A stretch of DNA of 64,000 bases from Cognatishimia sp. MH4019 (GCF_020177595.1 NZ_JAHTBL010000002.1:62001-126000), one strand, 5' to 3'; shown: positions 8,231 to 17,316, counted from the first letter of the stretch. Numbers and translations are program-made. The notes: generated from the sequence alone by a model not told the origin.

Positions 8231-11200
8231 ATGACAATCCAGTCAACGTCGGCGCCACTTTTTGGTCCATCGCTGTCGGACAGGTTTGGCCACCTGATCG
8301 ACAGTGTTGCCGTGGGTGCGACTATCCTTGGCGTGGTTCAAAAGCTTGGCTTCGGTATTAAGTCGTTCCTGGCGGGGCTGACCCGGATCGCCTCCGGGGC
8401 CGTTTTCATTTCCCACGGCCTTGGGATCAGTTTACTTAGACACCCAATGCGCCTTTTCTCTGATAAAAACAGGCCCGTGCATATGGGCCCCTATCCGACA
8501 GAACGCCTGTCACGGCGCGCAAAGGTCGATCTGTCCGACGTCCCACCTGCGCCGCAGCTTTCGTTTGATCGACCAGAGGATCCGCTTTCGATCCTGAATG
8601 CCATGCGCGAGCATCAAGCGATGCTTGACGCGATCCGCGACGGTTTTGTGAACCGCGCCGTGGCCGAAGCTCCGACCGATCCGCAAATACGCGCGCATCA
8701 CCTCAAAGCGTTCGGCTATTTTGCCGACGCCGCCGATGTCGGCATCTGCGCTGTGCCCGGCACAGCTGTCCTTAAAGCTCCATTCGCCAACCCCGATATT
8801 GACCGGCTTGCCCATGATCTGAAAACCCGGCAGACCAAGACGCTTGCCTCGGGCATCGACATGATTATGGCCGACCTGAAAGAGTCGATGGAGGCCCCAG
8901 CAGCCACGATTGACGGCCATACCCACGCCCTCGTCCTGCTTTATGAGAACCCCCGCGCGCCGGAGATTGATGAAGCCGGCACCGTTTGGATAAAAGACGC
9001 CCAAGCGCACCGTGCGGGGCTATTGGCCGCCGAAACGGCCATCGTTCTGGCGAATTATCTGCGCGTTCTGGGATATCCGGCGCGGGGGCATACTGTCGCC
9101 AGCGCGGATGTCGATCTGAACCAGCTGGCCGTTGCGGCGGGCCTAGCCACGATCGAAAACGGCGCGCTAACACATCCTTATATCGGCACACGCTTTGGCT
9201 TTGCTGCTGTCACGACAACCTTTGAGCTTGCCCCGGATCAACCGCTGGCTCCACGTGGCGATCAGCCCAAATCAGCTTTCGGCGCCGTGTGGCGCATTGG
9301 CTCAGCCGCGCGCAAGAATGCGACCAACGCGGTGCCTTATGCCAAGCGCCGTTTTGTTGATGGCGCGCATCCGTTTGAAACGCTCAAACGGGTCGACACG
9401 CCCACCACCTATATCGACGAGCCGAACGTGCCCCGCGTTCCCAAACGCGCTGATCTGTTTGCCCGCGGCCAATTTGGCGACATGGGCAAAAAGATGCAGG
9501 ACGCCGCGAAAGGCGGCCATTACGTTCGCAAGGCCGCCCCGTCGATGGCCCAGCGCCGCGCTCTTGGGGCTTTTGTTTTACTTCAAGATGGCGAACCTGC
9601 GGCGCAGAAAGTGCCGCTCTCTCCGGACGAGGCGGCGGCCCTTATCAAAGCGACCAGCTATTGGTTGGGGGCCGACGCGGTTGGCCTGTCGCGCTGTCCA
9701 GATTGGGCATGGTATAGCCACGACGCCCGCGGCGCACCGATTGATCCGCCCCATGACCAGGCGATTAATATGATCATTGATCAGGGCTACGAGACGATGG
9801 AGGGTTCGTCTGGCGATGACTGGATAGCCGTTGCCCAATCCATGCGCGCCTATTTGCGGTTTTCGTTGCTGGGCGGCGTCATCGCCAAGCAAATCCGCAA
9901 CCTCGGCTACAGCGCCAAGGCACATACGGTGATGGATGGCGAAGTGCTGCAACCGCCACTTTTGCTGCTGTCGGGTCTGGGTGAAGTGAGCCGAATTGGC
10001 GAGGTAATCCTGAACCCGTTTCTTGGCCCACGCCTGAAGTCCGGCACCATCACTACCGACCTGCCGCTGGCTCATGACAAGCCCATCGACTTTGGTCTGC
10101 AGACCTTCTGCAAAAGCTGTAACAAATGCGCGCGCGAATGTCCGTCCGGCGCGATCACGGCTGGGCCAAAGCTGATGTTCAATGGCTATGAGATCTGGAA
10201 ATCCGACAGCCAGAAATGCGCGACATACCGCGTGACGACCGAAGGCGGCGCGATGTGCGGGCGGTGCATGAAGACCTGTCCTTGGAACCTTGAGGGATTG
10301 TTCAAGGAAACGCCGTTCCGCTGGGCGGCAATGAATATCCCCCAACTTGCGCCTGCATTGGCCAAGCTCGATGACGTGGCGGATAATGGCACACTGAATC
10401 CGGTCAAGAAATGGTGGTGGGATCTGGAGATTGCCGAGGACGGCGGCTATCGCCCCACGGAAAAACCAGTGAATGCCCGCGCGCTGCAAAAGGACCTCGC
10501 CCTGAAATACGAGGACCAGACGCTTGCGGTTTATCCCGCCCCTCTGGCCCCGCATCCTTACCCCTACCCGTTCCCGATGGACCGTGAGGCCGGGATCGAA
10601 GCCTATCAGGCGATGGTGACCGCCGATGAATACAAAGCCCGCTTAAAGCGCGGCGATAACAGTGTTCTGCATGTCTACACAGCCGAAGGCGACAGCCCCG
10701 TCATTCAAGTCGAAATCACCAAGGCGGAGGCCACCGCAGAAGGCGTGATGAAATACGAATTTCAGCCTGTTGCAGGTGGCGATTTACCCGAATGGCAAGC
10801 CGGTGCACATCTGGATATCGTCATCGCACCAGAGTTCTTGCGTCAATATTCCATGTCAGGAAACCCAAAAAATCGCAGTCTATATCAAATTGCCGTTCTT
10901 AAAGAAGAAGACGGGCGCGGCGGGTCCAAGCTGATGCATCGCATCTTTAACGAAGGGCGGAGGCTCTTTATTTCTAAGCCCATCAATCACTTCCCTCTCG
11001 ACCCGACCGCGCAGAAAACGATCCTGATGGGCGGCGGGATCGGAGTGACGCCTTTGATCGCGATGGCGCATGAGCTGCACGCAGCTGGGCGAGATTTTGT
11101 GCTGCATTATTCGGGCCGAAGCCGCTGCAAGATGGGACTGCTGGACGATATCGCCGAATTTCCCTGGGCCGATAAGGTGCAGCTTCATATCTCCGATGAA

Positions 11201-11644
11201 GGTACCCGCATTAACCTTAGCGCAGCACTCGCCTACACGCCCGGCGCGCATGTCTATACCTGCGGCGCGGACCGCTATATGCAAGCCGTTCTAGAGGCCG
11301 CCACAGCTGCGGGGTTCCCGGAAGACGCACAGCATCTGGAATATTTCTCGGTCCCCGAACAGCCGGACTATGTGAACCACCCGTTTACGCTACATCTCGC
11401 AAAATCCGGTCAGGACCTCTATGTGCCCGCCGACAAATCCGCAACAGATGTCCTGATCGAACACGGCATCCCGGTCGATGTGAAATGCTCGGACGGGATT
11501 TGCGGTGTCTGCAAATGCAACCTGCTGCAAGGAGAGGTAGAGCATCGCGATTTCGTCCTCTCCAAGGCCCAACGCGAGGGCGCCATTATCCTGTGCCAGT
11601 CGCGCGCCGCCACCAAAGATGCAATCATCACGATTGACCTCTAG
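8231..11644 (+). CDS. self-sufficient catabolic reductive dehalogenase (RdhA fused to flavin reductase and 2Fe-2S domain)
   Basis: A 1137-residue fusion. Residues about 150-345 are a degenerate cobalamin-domain copy and 445-620 the active copy; LGYPARGHTV and LGYSAKAHTV mark matching positions. WAWYSHD carries Tyr495, a candidate catalytic Tyr of NpRdhA-type enzymes. Two 4Fe-4S sets follow: C627/C630/C633/C637 and C663/C676/C679/C683 (CP, CPW). A phthalate-dioxygenase-reductase-like part comes next: RQYS at 871 for flavin, GGGIGVTP at 934 for NAD(P)H, and plant-type 2Fe-2S ligands C1086/C1091/C1094/C1122. There is no twin-Arg signal, so it is cytoplasmic and catabolic, as in the BhbA and NpRdhA types that remove halogen from halophenols using NAD(P)H. 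No rdhB anchor gene is present. The ATG lacks a strong ribosome site. The substrate is not predictable. Confidence 0.92.
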   Translation: MTIQSTSAPLFGPSLSDRFGHLIDSVAVGATILGVVQKLGFGIKSFLAGLTRIASGAVFISHGLGISLLRHPMRLFSDKNRPVHMGPYPTERLSRRAKVDLSDVPPAPQLSFDRPEDPLSILNAMREHQAMLDAIRDGFVNRAVAEAPTDPQIRAHHLKAFGYFADAADVGICAVPGTAVLKAPFANPDIDRLAHDLKTRQTKTLASGIDMIMADLKESMEAPAATIDGHTHALVLLYENPRAPEIDEAGTVWIKDAQAHRAGLLAAETAIVLANYLRVLGYPARGHTVASADVDLNQLAVAAGLATIENGALTHPYIGTRFGFAAVTTTFELAPDQPLAPRGDQPKSAFGAVWRIGSAARKNATNAVPYAKRRFVDGAHPFETLKRVDTPTTYIDEPNVPRVPKRADLFARGQFGDMGKKMQDAAKGGHYVRKAAPSMAQRRALGAFVLLQDGEPAAQKVPLSPDEAAALIKATSYWLGADAVGLSRCPDWAWYSHDARGAPIDPPHDQAINMIIDQGYETMEGSSGDDWIAVAQSMRAYLRFSLLGGVIAKQIRNLGYSAKAHTVMDGEVLQPPLLLLSGLGEVSRIGEVILNPFLGPRLKSGTITTDLPLAHDKPIDFGLQTFCKSCNKCARECPSGAITAGPKLMFNGYEIWKSDSQKCATYRVTTEGGAMCGRCMKTCPWNLEGLFKETPFRWAAMNIPQLAPALAKLDDVADNGTLNPVKKWWWDLEIAEDGGYRPTEKPVNARALQKDLALKYEDQTLAVYPAPLAPHPYPYPFPMDREAGIEAYQAMVTADEYKARLKRGDNSVLHVYTAEGDSPVIQVEITKAEATAEGVMKYEFQPVAGGDLPEWQAGAHLDIVIAPEFLRQYSMSGNPKNRSLYQIAVLKEEDGRGGSKLMHRIFNEGRRLFISKPINHFPLDPTAQKTILMGGGIGVTPLIAMAHELHAAGRDFVLHYSGRSRCKMGLLDDIAEFPWADKVQLHISDEGTRINLSAALAYTPGAHVYTCGADRYMQAVLEAATAAGFPEDAQHLEYFSVPEQPDYVNHPFTLHLAKSGQDLYVPADKSATDVLIEHGIPVDVKCSDGICGVCKCNLLQGEVEHRDFVLSKAQREGAIILCQSRAATKDAIITIDL

Positions 11645-11927
11645 ACGCGGAAAGCACGGGGCATGACAGCTCCCTTGCCGATTCTATACACACGGTGAAG
11701 ACGGGGTCAGAAGCACCTTTTCCATAAGCACCGCACAGCATTATGCGCGTTTTCCAAAGCCCATGCTGCAACCGCACAAAACAGGAAATCTTTCAGAGAT
11801 TCCAACAAGAAACCCCGATGCTGCATATGCGAAATCTCTTATTTGTATGCAACGGTATTCCTCTAAGTATCTAAATTCATTTGCTTTTTTCTGATTTCTC
11901 CCTCAATTTACAAAAAGGGAGAGTTGT
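11645..11927. other. AT-rich intergenic region between rdhA and meh
   Basis: No gene is visible. The last 120 bases are much richer in A/T than the surroundings and contain GCATATGC (11823-11830) and TTGTATGCAA (11843-11852), two near-palindromes that could be operator half-sites for the downstream genes. AAAGGGAGAG just before 11928 is the ribosome site of meh. No terminator-like hairpin with a T run was seen after rdhA. Confidence 0.4.
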
Positions 11928-12776
11928 ATGGAGCAAAATCACACAAAGATGTTTGAAGCGCGCACCGAAATCGCCCAAGGCGGGGTTTCGACACAACTTG
12001 CCGCGCAGATTCATGCAACACTCGCGCCTTCGACCGCGTCCGCACCAGCCACAGGCACCCCCATGCCCGCACTGTGGCATTGGATGGCCTTTCCGCCAAC
12101 CGCACCGATGTCAGAGCTTGGCAGCGACGGGCATCCCAAGCTTGGCGGCTTTCTTCCCGATCTTGGTCGTTCTCGCAGGATGTGGGCGGGCGGCGCTCTG
12201 GAGTTCAAAGCACCGTTGCACGTGGATGAGCAGCTCACCAAGTCCTCGACCATTCGCAGCATTACAGAGAAAGACGGCCCCACCGGTCCCATGAGCTTTG
12301 TAACCGTTGACCATGAGATCAGCGGCGAGGCAGGCGTCGCGATCAGGGAACGTCAGGATATTGTTTATCTCGATATTCCGGAAGCTTACACACCGCCGCG
12401 CAAAACTCCTGTGCCTGAAAACTCAACGGCGCAGCGCAGCATACCTGTCCCGCCAACATTGCTGTTTCGCTATTCTGCGCTGACTTTCAACGCGCACCGC
12501 ATTCACTACGATCTCGATTACACTCGCGACGTAGAGCATTATCCGGGCCTTGTCGTGCATGGCCCATTGCAAGCGACGCTGGCGATGCAGATGGCCGTCG
12601 AATTGGGTGGCAGCACTCCGGACCGGTTCGAGTATCGCGGCATTCACCCACTTTTCGCAGGCGCTGATCTGCAGATTTATGGCACCCGCCAAGACGGTGG
12701 TCAGATCGACGTCGCCATCGGCGCGGCAGAGGGTCATCAGACCCTCAAAGGCACAGCAACTTGGGAGGACATCTGA
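11928..12776 (+). CDS. meh: mesaconyl-C4-CoA (3-methylfumaryl-CoA) hydratase, FAS1/MaoC-like double hotdog
   Basis: A 282-residue double-hotdog enzyme. The C-terminal hydratase block FNAHRIHYDLDYTRDVEHYPG followed by LVVHGPLQATL carries the catalytic Asp/His-type motif of the HTD2/MaoC group, and the N-terminal hotdog (ALWHWMAFPP) matches mesaconyl-C4-CoA hydratases. In the 3-hydroxypropionate bi-cycle Meh hydrates mesaconyl-C4-CoA to (S)-citramalyl-CoA, which a lyase splits to acetyl-CoA and pyruvate. Its stop overlaps the start of mct, the enzyme that makes its substrate, which strongly supports the call over other MaoC activities. Confidence 0.8.
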   Translation: MEQNHTKMFEARTEIAQGGVSTQLAAQIHATLAPSTASAPATGTPMPALWHWMAFPPTAPMSELGSDGHPKLGGFLPDLGRSRRMWAGGALEFKAPLHVDEQLTKSSTIRSITEKDGPTGPMSFVTVDHEISGEAGVAIRERQDIVYLDIPEAYTPPRKTPVPENSTAQRSIPVPPTLLFRYSALTFNAHRIHYDLDYTRDVEHYPGLVVHGPLQATLAMQMAVELGGSTPDRFEYRGIHPLFAGADLQIYGTRQDGGQIDVAIGAAEGHQTLKGTATWEDI

Positions 12777-14020
12777 TGCAAAACGGCGTTCTGAATGGCA
12801 TGCGCGTGGTCGAAGGCTCGGCCTTTGTCGCAGTTCCCTTGGCGGGTATGACCTTAGCCCAGATGGGCGCCGAGGTGATCCGTTTCGACCGTATCGGCGG
12901 CGGCTTGGACGCCGGACGCTGGCCCCTGTCGCCAAGTAAAGAAAGCCTCTTTTGGGCGGGTATGAACAAAGGCAAGAAATCCATCGCCGTCGATATGAAA
13001 GCCCCTCGCGCCAAAGAGCTTATTACACAGATCATCACCGCACCGGGCGAGGATGCAGGGCTTTTTCTGACCAACCTGCGTGTGCGCGGCTGGATGGATT
13101 ACGAAACCCTGTCGCAACACCGCGAAGATCTGATTTGCGTGACCCTGACCGGGGACCGCCATGGGCGTCCCCAGGTTGATTATACGGTGAACCCAGCGCT
13201 TGGCATTCCGCATATCACCGGCCCCGAAGGCAGCGATGCACCCGTCGCCAACGCTTTGCCTGCCTGGGATTTGATCGCAGGCAATATGTGCGTCTCAGCC
13301 CTTCTTGCGGCAGAGCGGCACCGCCTGCGCACCGGGCGCGGGCAGGATGTAGAGCTGTCACTAAAGGACGTGGCGGCTGCAACGTTGGGTCATCTGGGCA
13401 TGATCGGGGACGCGATCCTGAATGAAGAGGAACGCACCAAAGCGGGCAATGCGCTTTATGGGGCGTATGGGCAGGATTTTATCTGCGCCGACGGTCGACG
13501 CGTCATGGTGATTGGCCTGACGGATCGGCAATGGCGCGGGCTTGTGCGTGCCACCGACAGTGCCGATGCGATGGCCGCGATCGAGGCGCGTCACGGTGTT
13601 GATCTGCGCAACGAAGGCACACGCTGGAGATATCGCGCACAGATCACCGCGGCGCTGAAGCCATGGTTTGCGGCCCGCCCTGTCGCCGCATTCCGCGATG
13701 AGTTCGACCGCGCTGGCCTCACATGGTCCGAGTTCAAGACGCTCAAGGAGGCTGTCGCAACTGACCCGGACCTTGGCCCCGACAATCCGATGTTCGAAAC
13801 GATGCAACAACCCGGCATCGGCGCGTTTCCGGTGCCTGCCAGCCCCGTTACATATTCCGAAAGCGGACGCTTGCCGCCGCAACCCGCCCCCGCGCTGGGA
13901 CTGCACACGGAAGAAATTCTGGGTGACGTGGTTGGGATGACCGACACCGAAATCGCCCAGCTCTTTGATGAAGGCGTTGTGCAAAGCCCGCAATATAACT
14001 CGGCCCGTCCAGCTGCCTGA
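12776..14020 (+). CDS. mct: mesaconyl-CoA C1-C4 CoA transferase / 2-methylfumaryl-CoA isomerase (CaiB/BaiF family)
   Basis: A 414-residue class III CoA-transferase that closely resembles Mct of the 3-hydroxypropionate bi-cycle: VVEGSAFVAVPLAGMTLAQM, FWAGMNKGKKSI, VDYTVNPALGIP and LPAWDLIAGN, where Asp165 is the expected acyl-anhydride nucleophile. It moves CoA within mesaconyl-CoA from C1 to C4. GGGAGGA at 12762-12768 supports ATG 12776, which overlaps the meh stop. No citramalyl-CoA lyase or other bi-cycle gene is in the window, so the pair probably feeds mesaconyl-CoA from the ethylmalonyl-CoA pathway or mesaconate into pyruvate plus acetyl-CoA. Confidence 0.88.
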   Translation: MQNGVLNGMRVVEGSAFVAVPLAGMTLAQMGAEVIRFDRIGGGLDAGRWPLSPSKESLFWAGMNKGKKSIAVDMKAPRAKELITQIITAPGEDAGLFLTNLRVRGWMDYETLSQHREDLICVTLTGDRHGRPQVDYTVNPALGIPHITGPEGSDAPVANALPAWDLIAGNMCVSALLAAERHRLRTGRGQDVELSLKDVAAATLGHLGMIGDAILNEEERTKAGNALYGAYGQDFICADGRRVMVIGLTDRQWRGLVRATDSADAMAAIEARHGVDLRNEGTRWRYRAQITAALKPWFAARPVAAFRDEFDRAGLTWSEFKTLKEAVATDPDLGPDNPMFETMQQPGIGAFPVPASPVTYSESGRLPPQPAPALGLHTEEILGDVVGMTDTEIAQLFDEGVVQSPQYNSARPAA

Positions 14021-14101
14021 GGGGGTTTTCGCCCTTCCCCCGCGCCTGAAAATCCGCCTATAACGACTGCCAAAGGCTTATAAGCCAAAGGGGTAAGGGC
14101 A

Positions 14102-14911
14102 GTGGCACATATCATTGTTGTCGGAAACGAAAAGGGCGGCGCAGGCAAGTCGACCGTGTCGATGCATGTCGCTACAGCACTGGTGCGCATGGGCCATAAG
14201 GTCGGCGCGCTGGATCTGGATTTGCGGCAGAAAACCTTCGGGCGCTATGTCGAGAACCGCCAGAAAACGGCGCAGAAAGAAGGGCTGGAACTGGCCACGC
14301 CCGACTATCGCGACCTGCCCGAAATTGACAAAGACAGCCTGAAACCCGGCGAGAATATCTTCGACCACCGTCTGTCCGCTGCTGTGGCGACGCTGGCACC
14401 GGATAGCGACTTCATCCTGATTGATTGTCCCGGCTCGCATACGCGCCTGTCACAGGTCGCGCATTCACTGGCTGACACGCTTGTCACACCCCTCAATGAC
14501 AGTTTTATCGACTTTGACCTATTGGCCCATGTGGATGGCGATGCCGAGAAGATCCTTGGCCCGTCTGTCTATTCCGAGATGGTCTGGAACGCCCGCCAGC
14601 TACGCGCACAGGCGGGGCTGGAGCCCATCGACTGGATCGTTGTGCGCAACCGTCTGGGCGCGCAAAACATGGTCAACAAGAAGAAGATGGCTGCCGCCTT
14701 GAACAAGCTGTCCAAACGGATCGGATTTCGCACCGCACCCGGCTTTAACGAGCGTGTGATCTTTCGCGAACTGTTTCCGCGCGGGCTGACCTTGCTGGAT
14801 CTAAAGGACATTGGCGTGACGCAGCTCAACATCTCGAACGTGGCCGCACGCCAAGAGCTGCGCGACCTGATGACAGCGCTTAATCTTCCGGGGGTAACGG
14901 TGAATTTCTAA
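14102..14911 (+). CDS. mipZ: MipZ, ParA-like division-plane positioning ATPase
   Basis: MipZ forms ATP-dependent gradients from the ParB-bound pole and inhibits FtsZ, placing division at midcell. The 269-residue protein has the deviant Walker A EKGGAGKSTVS near the N-terminus, LDLDLRQKTFGRY with the family-specific KTFGRYxENR, and LIDCPG for Walker B. This pattern separates MipZ from ParA/Soj. The start is GTG after a G-rich ribosome site. It is monocistronic and its 3' end overlaps a convergent small membrane gene by 32 bases. Confidence 0.95.
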   Translation: MAHIIVVGNEKGGAGKSTVSMHVATALVRMGHKVGALDLDLRQKTFGRYVENRQKTAQKEGLELATPDYRDLPEIDKDSLKPGENIFDHRLSAAVATLAPDSDFILIDCPGSHTRLSQVAHSLADTLVTPLNDSFIDFDLLAHVDGDAEKILGPSVYSEMVWNARQLRAQAGLEPIDWIVVRNRLGAQNMVNKKKMAAALNKLSKRIGFRTAPGFNERVIFRELFPRGLTLLDLKDIGVTQLNISNVAARQELRDLMTALNLPGVTVNF

Positions 14912-15101
14912 GCGCTTTCAATGATCTATAGATCACGAAGACTGCGAAGCCCCCGCCGAACAAGCCGACCTCGACCCATGCGGGATTGAAAGTTCCCATC
15001 ATCAAAGTGGCGATCACGCCGACGATGAAGAACGCGATCAGCGCCAATCCGAAAATCAGGAAAAAGATCGCCTCCCCGCGGGAGGGGCCGTATTTCGACA
15101 T
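14880..15101 (-). CDS. small two-helix membrane protein, unknown function (73 aa)
   Basis: The 73 residues hold two predicted membrane helices, AIFFLIFGLALIAFFIVGVI and WVEVGLFGGGFAVFVIYRSL, with short charged ends. GAGGAT lies just upstream of the ATG at 15101. The gene converges on mipZ, overlapping it by 32 bases, and is divergent from the MFS gene. No named family is evident to me. Confidence 0.65.
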   Translation of the reverse strand: MSKYGPSRGEAIFFLIFGLALIAFFIVGVIATLMMGTFNPAWVEVGLFGGGFAVFVIYRSLKALRNSPLPPED

Positions 15102-15193
15102 GGTTATCCTCGCTGGCTTGGGAACCGCGACATGAGTTTCCGCGTTTGCGTCAGTTACCCTATCGCACCCCCCGCAGGAGTCCACATATCGCA

Positions 15194-16462
15194 ATGGTTT
15201 TGCAACGCGCCTATGCCACCCTGACAAGTACCAAATCCGATGATCTGGAAGACGGCGAGGCCCGGAACGGCCTGGTTCATTCAACCTCGCTGATCCTGAC
15301 AAAAACGGCGGACGGGCTGATTGATCCGAAACTGGTCTTGTCCTGGTTACTGAATGCCCTTGGCGCGCCCGGCGCCGCAATCGGTGCCTTGGTGCCCGTG
15401 CGCGAGGCCGGCGCACTTCTTCCGCAACTCGCCCTTGCCCGCTATGTGGAGCGCAGCCCACAACGCAAGACATTCTGGGCGACCGGGTCCGCACTGCAAG
15501 GCCTGGCTGCTGCAGGCATCGGAATTGTCGCCTTGATCTATAGCGGCGCTGTCGCGGGCTGGACCATCCTTGCGTTGTTGGGGCTGCTCGCCTTGGCGCG
15601 TGCCGCGTCGTCGGTCAGCTATAAAGATGCGCTGGCTCGAACGATCCCGAAGACGCGGCGCGGGGCCGTCACAGGGCTTGCGTCCAGCGCGGCAGCCGGT
15701 GCGGTCTTGTTGTTTGGCGGCCTGCTCTCATTCGGATTGGTGCCACTTGAAACAGGCACACTCGCCGTGGCGATCCTGATCGCTGCCGGGTTCTGGCTGA
15801 TCTCATCGGCGCTTTTCCTGACCCTGAACGAGCCGAAAAGCAAACCAGACGCGTCAGAAGAGGCGGGTTTGACGCAGCTGGTCAAGCCACTTCTCAGCGA
15901 CGCGCAGTTGCGTCGCTTCATAGCCGCGCGGGCGCTTCTTTCAGTGACCGCGCTTGCGCCGCCCTTCATCGTCTTGCTCTCGTCTGAACAGCAACGCTCC
16001 GGCTTAGGTGATTTGGGTCCTCTGGTCATCGCCTCCGCACTGGCTTCCATCGTTTCGGGCTATGTCTGGGGGCGCATTGCGGACCGTTCCAGCAGGTATT
16101 GTCTTATTCTTGGTGGACTTCTGGCTGCGGTCGTCTTTGCGGCAACCGGGGGCATCTCGCTGACATGGGGCATGCTTGGTGGAACGCTCGCATGGGCCAC
16201 TGCGATCTTTGTGGCACAAATTGCCTATGAAGGAGTGCGCGCTGGGCGAAAACTGCACCTGACGGATATGGTCGGGGATGAAAAACGCGCGCGCTACACG
16301 GCCATCTCAAATAGCCTGATTGGAGCAGCTTTACTGGCAGGCGGCGGTTTTGGCGCTTTGGCCGACTGGATTGGAACGGCCTGGGTCTTACTGGTCTTCG
16401 CCTGCATTTGCGTCGCAGGTGCGTGTGTCGCGGTATCGCTGGATGAGGTGCAGCAAGACTAA
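15194..16462 (+). CDS. MFS transporter
   Basis: A hydrophobic 422-residue protein with about twelve membrane segments and a charged loop near the middle (NEPKSKPDASEEAGL), the usual two-times-six layout of the major facilitator superfamily. There is an AGGAG sequence upstream of the ATG at 15194; an upstream in-frame TTG would add 16 basic residues. No substrate-specific motif is recognised. A hairpin terminator follows directly. Confidence 0.82.
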   Translation: MVLQRAYATLTSTKSDDLEDGEARNGLVHSTSLILTKTADGLIDPKLVLSWLLNALGAPGAAIGALVPVREAGALLPQLALARYVERSPQRKTFWATGSALQGLAAAGIGIVALIYSGAVAGWTILALLGLLALARAASSVSYKDALARTIPKTRRGAVTGLASSAAAGAVLLFGGLLSFGLVPLETGTLAVAILIAAGFWLISSALFLTLNEPKSKPDASEEAGLTQLVKPLLSDAQLRRFIAARALLSVTALAPPFIVLLSSEQQRSGLGDLGPLVIASALASIVSGYVWGRIADRSSRYCLILGGLLAAVVFAATGGISLTWGMLGGTLAWATAIFVAQIAYEGVRAGRKLHLTDMVGDEKRARYTAISNSLIGAALLAGGGFGALADWIGTAWVLLVFACICVAGACVAVSLDEVQQD

Positions 16463-16495
16463 AACGCCCGCCGGTATCAAGCGGCGGGCGTTTCT
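16462..16495. terminator. bidirectional terminator between MFS and DJ-1 genes
   Basis: AAACGCCCGCC (16462-16472) pairs with GGCGGGCGTTT (16483-16493). The stem ends in TTTCTT on the + strand and AAAA before it gives a U tail on the - strand, so it can serve both convergent genes. Confidence 0.8.
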
Positions 16496-16515
16496 TGGGG
16501 CGCACTCTCTAGGGG

Positions 16516-17193
16516 CTATCCCATTAGCTCTAGCAACGCCTTCGCGGTCGGCGCAGAAGATGCCGGGTTCTGACCCGTCACAAGCATTCTATCTGTCACC
16601 ACGTAAGGCTCGAAATTCTCACCTTTCTCGTAGGTGCCACCGACCTGTTTCAAAGCATCCTCCAGCAGGAACGGCACAGCATCGGTCAAGCCAACCGCTT
16701 CTTCCTCTGCATTTGAAAAGCCGGTGACCTTGCTGCCCGACAACATGGCGCGACCGTCCATGTCTTGCGCTTGCAACAGGGCAGCGGGCGCATGGCATAC
16801 GGCACCAATCGGTCGCCCGCCGATCTGGAACGCTTGGATAACGCGCTTGGACTCTTCGTCACGGGCCAGATCAAACATCGGGCCATGACCGCCCGGCAGG
16901 AAAACGGCGTGATACTCGTCCGGCTGAATCTCGGACAGCTTCACCGTGTTCGAAAGCGCGTCTTTGGCGGCATCGTCCTCGTAATAGCGTTTCGTGTCTT
17001 CGGTCTGGGCATCATCGGTCTCGCTGCGCGGATCAATCGGCGCGGCCCCACCCTTTGGGGAGGCCAGCGTGATCGTCGCCCCTGCGTCCTTGAAGACATA
17101 GTACGGTGCTGCAAATTCTTCGAGCCAGAGACCGGTTTTCTCACCGGTATCCCCCATTTCATCATGTGATGTGAGGATCATAAGGATGTTCAT
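16516..17193 (-). CDS. DJ-1/PfpI family protein, class I glutamine-amidotransferase fold
   Basis: A 225-residue member of the DJ-1/Hsp31 group. The nucleophile elbow is GAVCHAPAALL with Cys133, and Glu25/Glu26 in WLEEFAAPYY is the acidic partner. The cap-like insertion with PKGGAAPIDPRS resembles the Hsp31/glyoxalase III subgroup, whose members convert methylglyoxal to lactate without cofactor or act as chaperones. It lies between two terminators and is monocistronic. Which activity it has is not decidable here. Confidence 0.85.
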   Translation of the reverse strand: MNILMILTSHDEMGDTGEKTGLWLEEFAAPYYVFKDAGATITLASPKGGAAPIDPRSETDDAQTEDTKRYYEDDAAKDALSNTVKLSEIQPDEYHAVFLPGGHGPMFDLARDEESKRVIQAFQIGGRPIGAVCHAPAALLQAQDMDGRAMLSGSKVTGFSNAEEEAVGLTDAVPFLLEDALKQVGGTYEKGENFEPYVVTDRMLVTGQNPASSAPTAKALLELMG

Positions 17194-17269
17194 AAGATGG
17201 CCTTTCGTTGAGGATGAGCATTCAAAAGACCAACGGGACAGCTACGCCCAAGTTCCCGCCCAAACGAAA

Positions 17270-17295
17270 AAAGGCGCGGAGAACACCGCGCCTTT
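17270..17295 (-). terminator. intrinsic terminator of the BMP transporter operon
   Basis: On the - strand AAAGGCGCGG pairs with CCGCGCCTTT around a six-base loop, followed by a T-rich run (the + strand reads AAAAAA at 17267-17272). It lies 22 bases after the substrate-binding-protein stop. Confidence 0.85.
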
Positions 17296-17316
17296 CTTCA
17301 TCAAAATGCTGCAAGA

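Noticed and set aside
11928-14020. meh-mct as part of a halophenol degradation route with the dehalogenase
   Set aside because: No ring-cleavage or monooxygenase genes are present and both enzymes fit mesaconyl-CoA chemistry; nearness is not enough.
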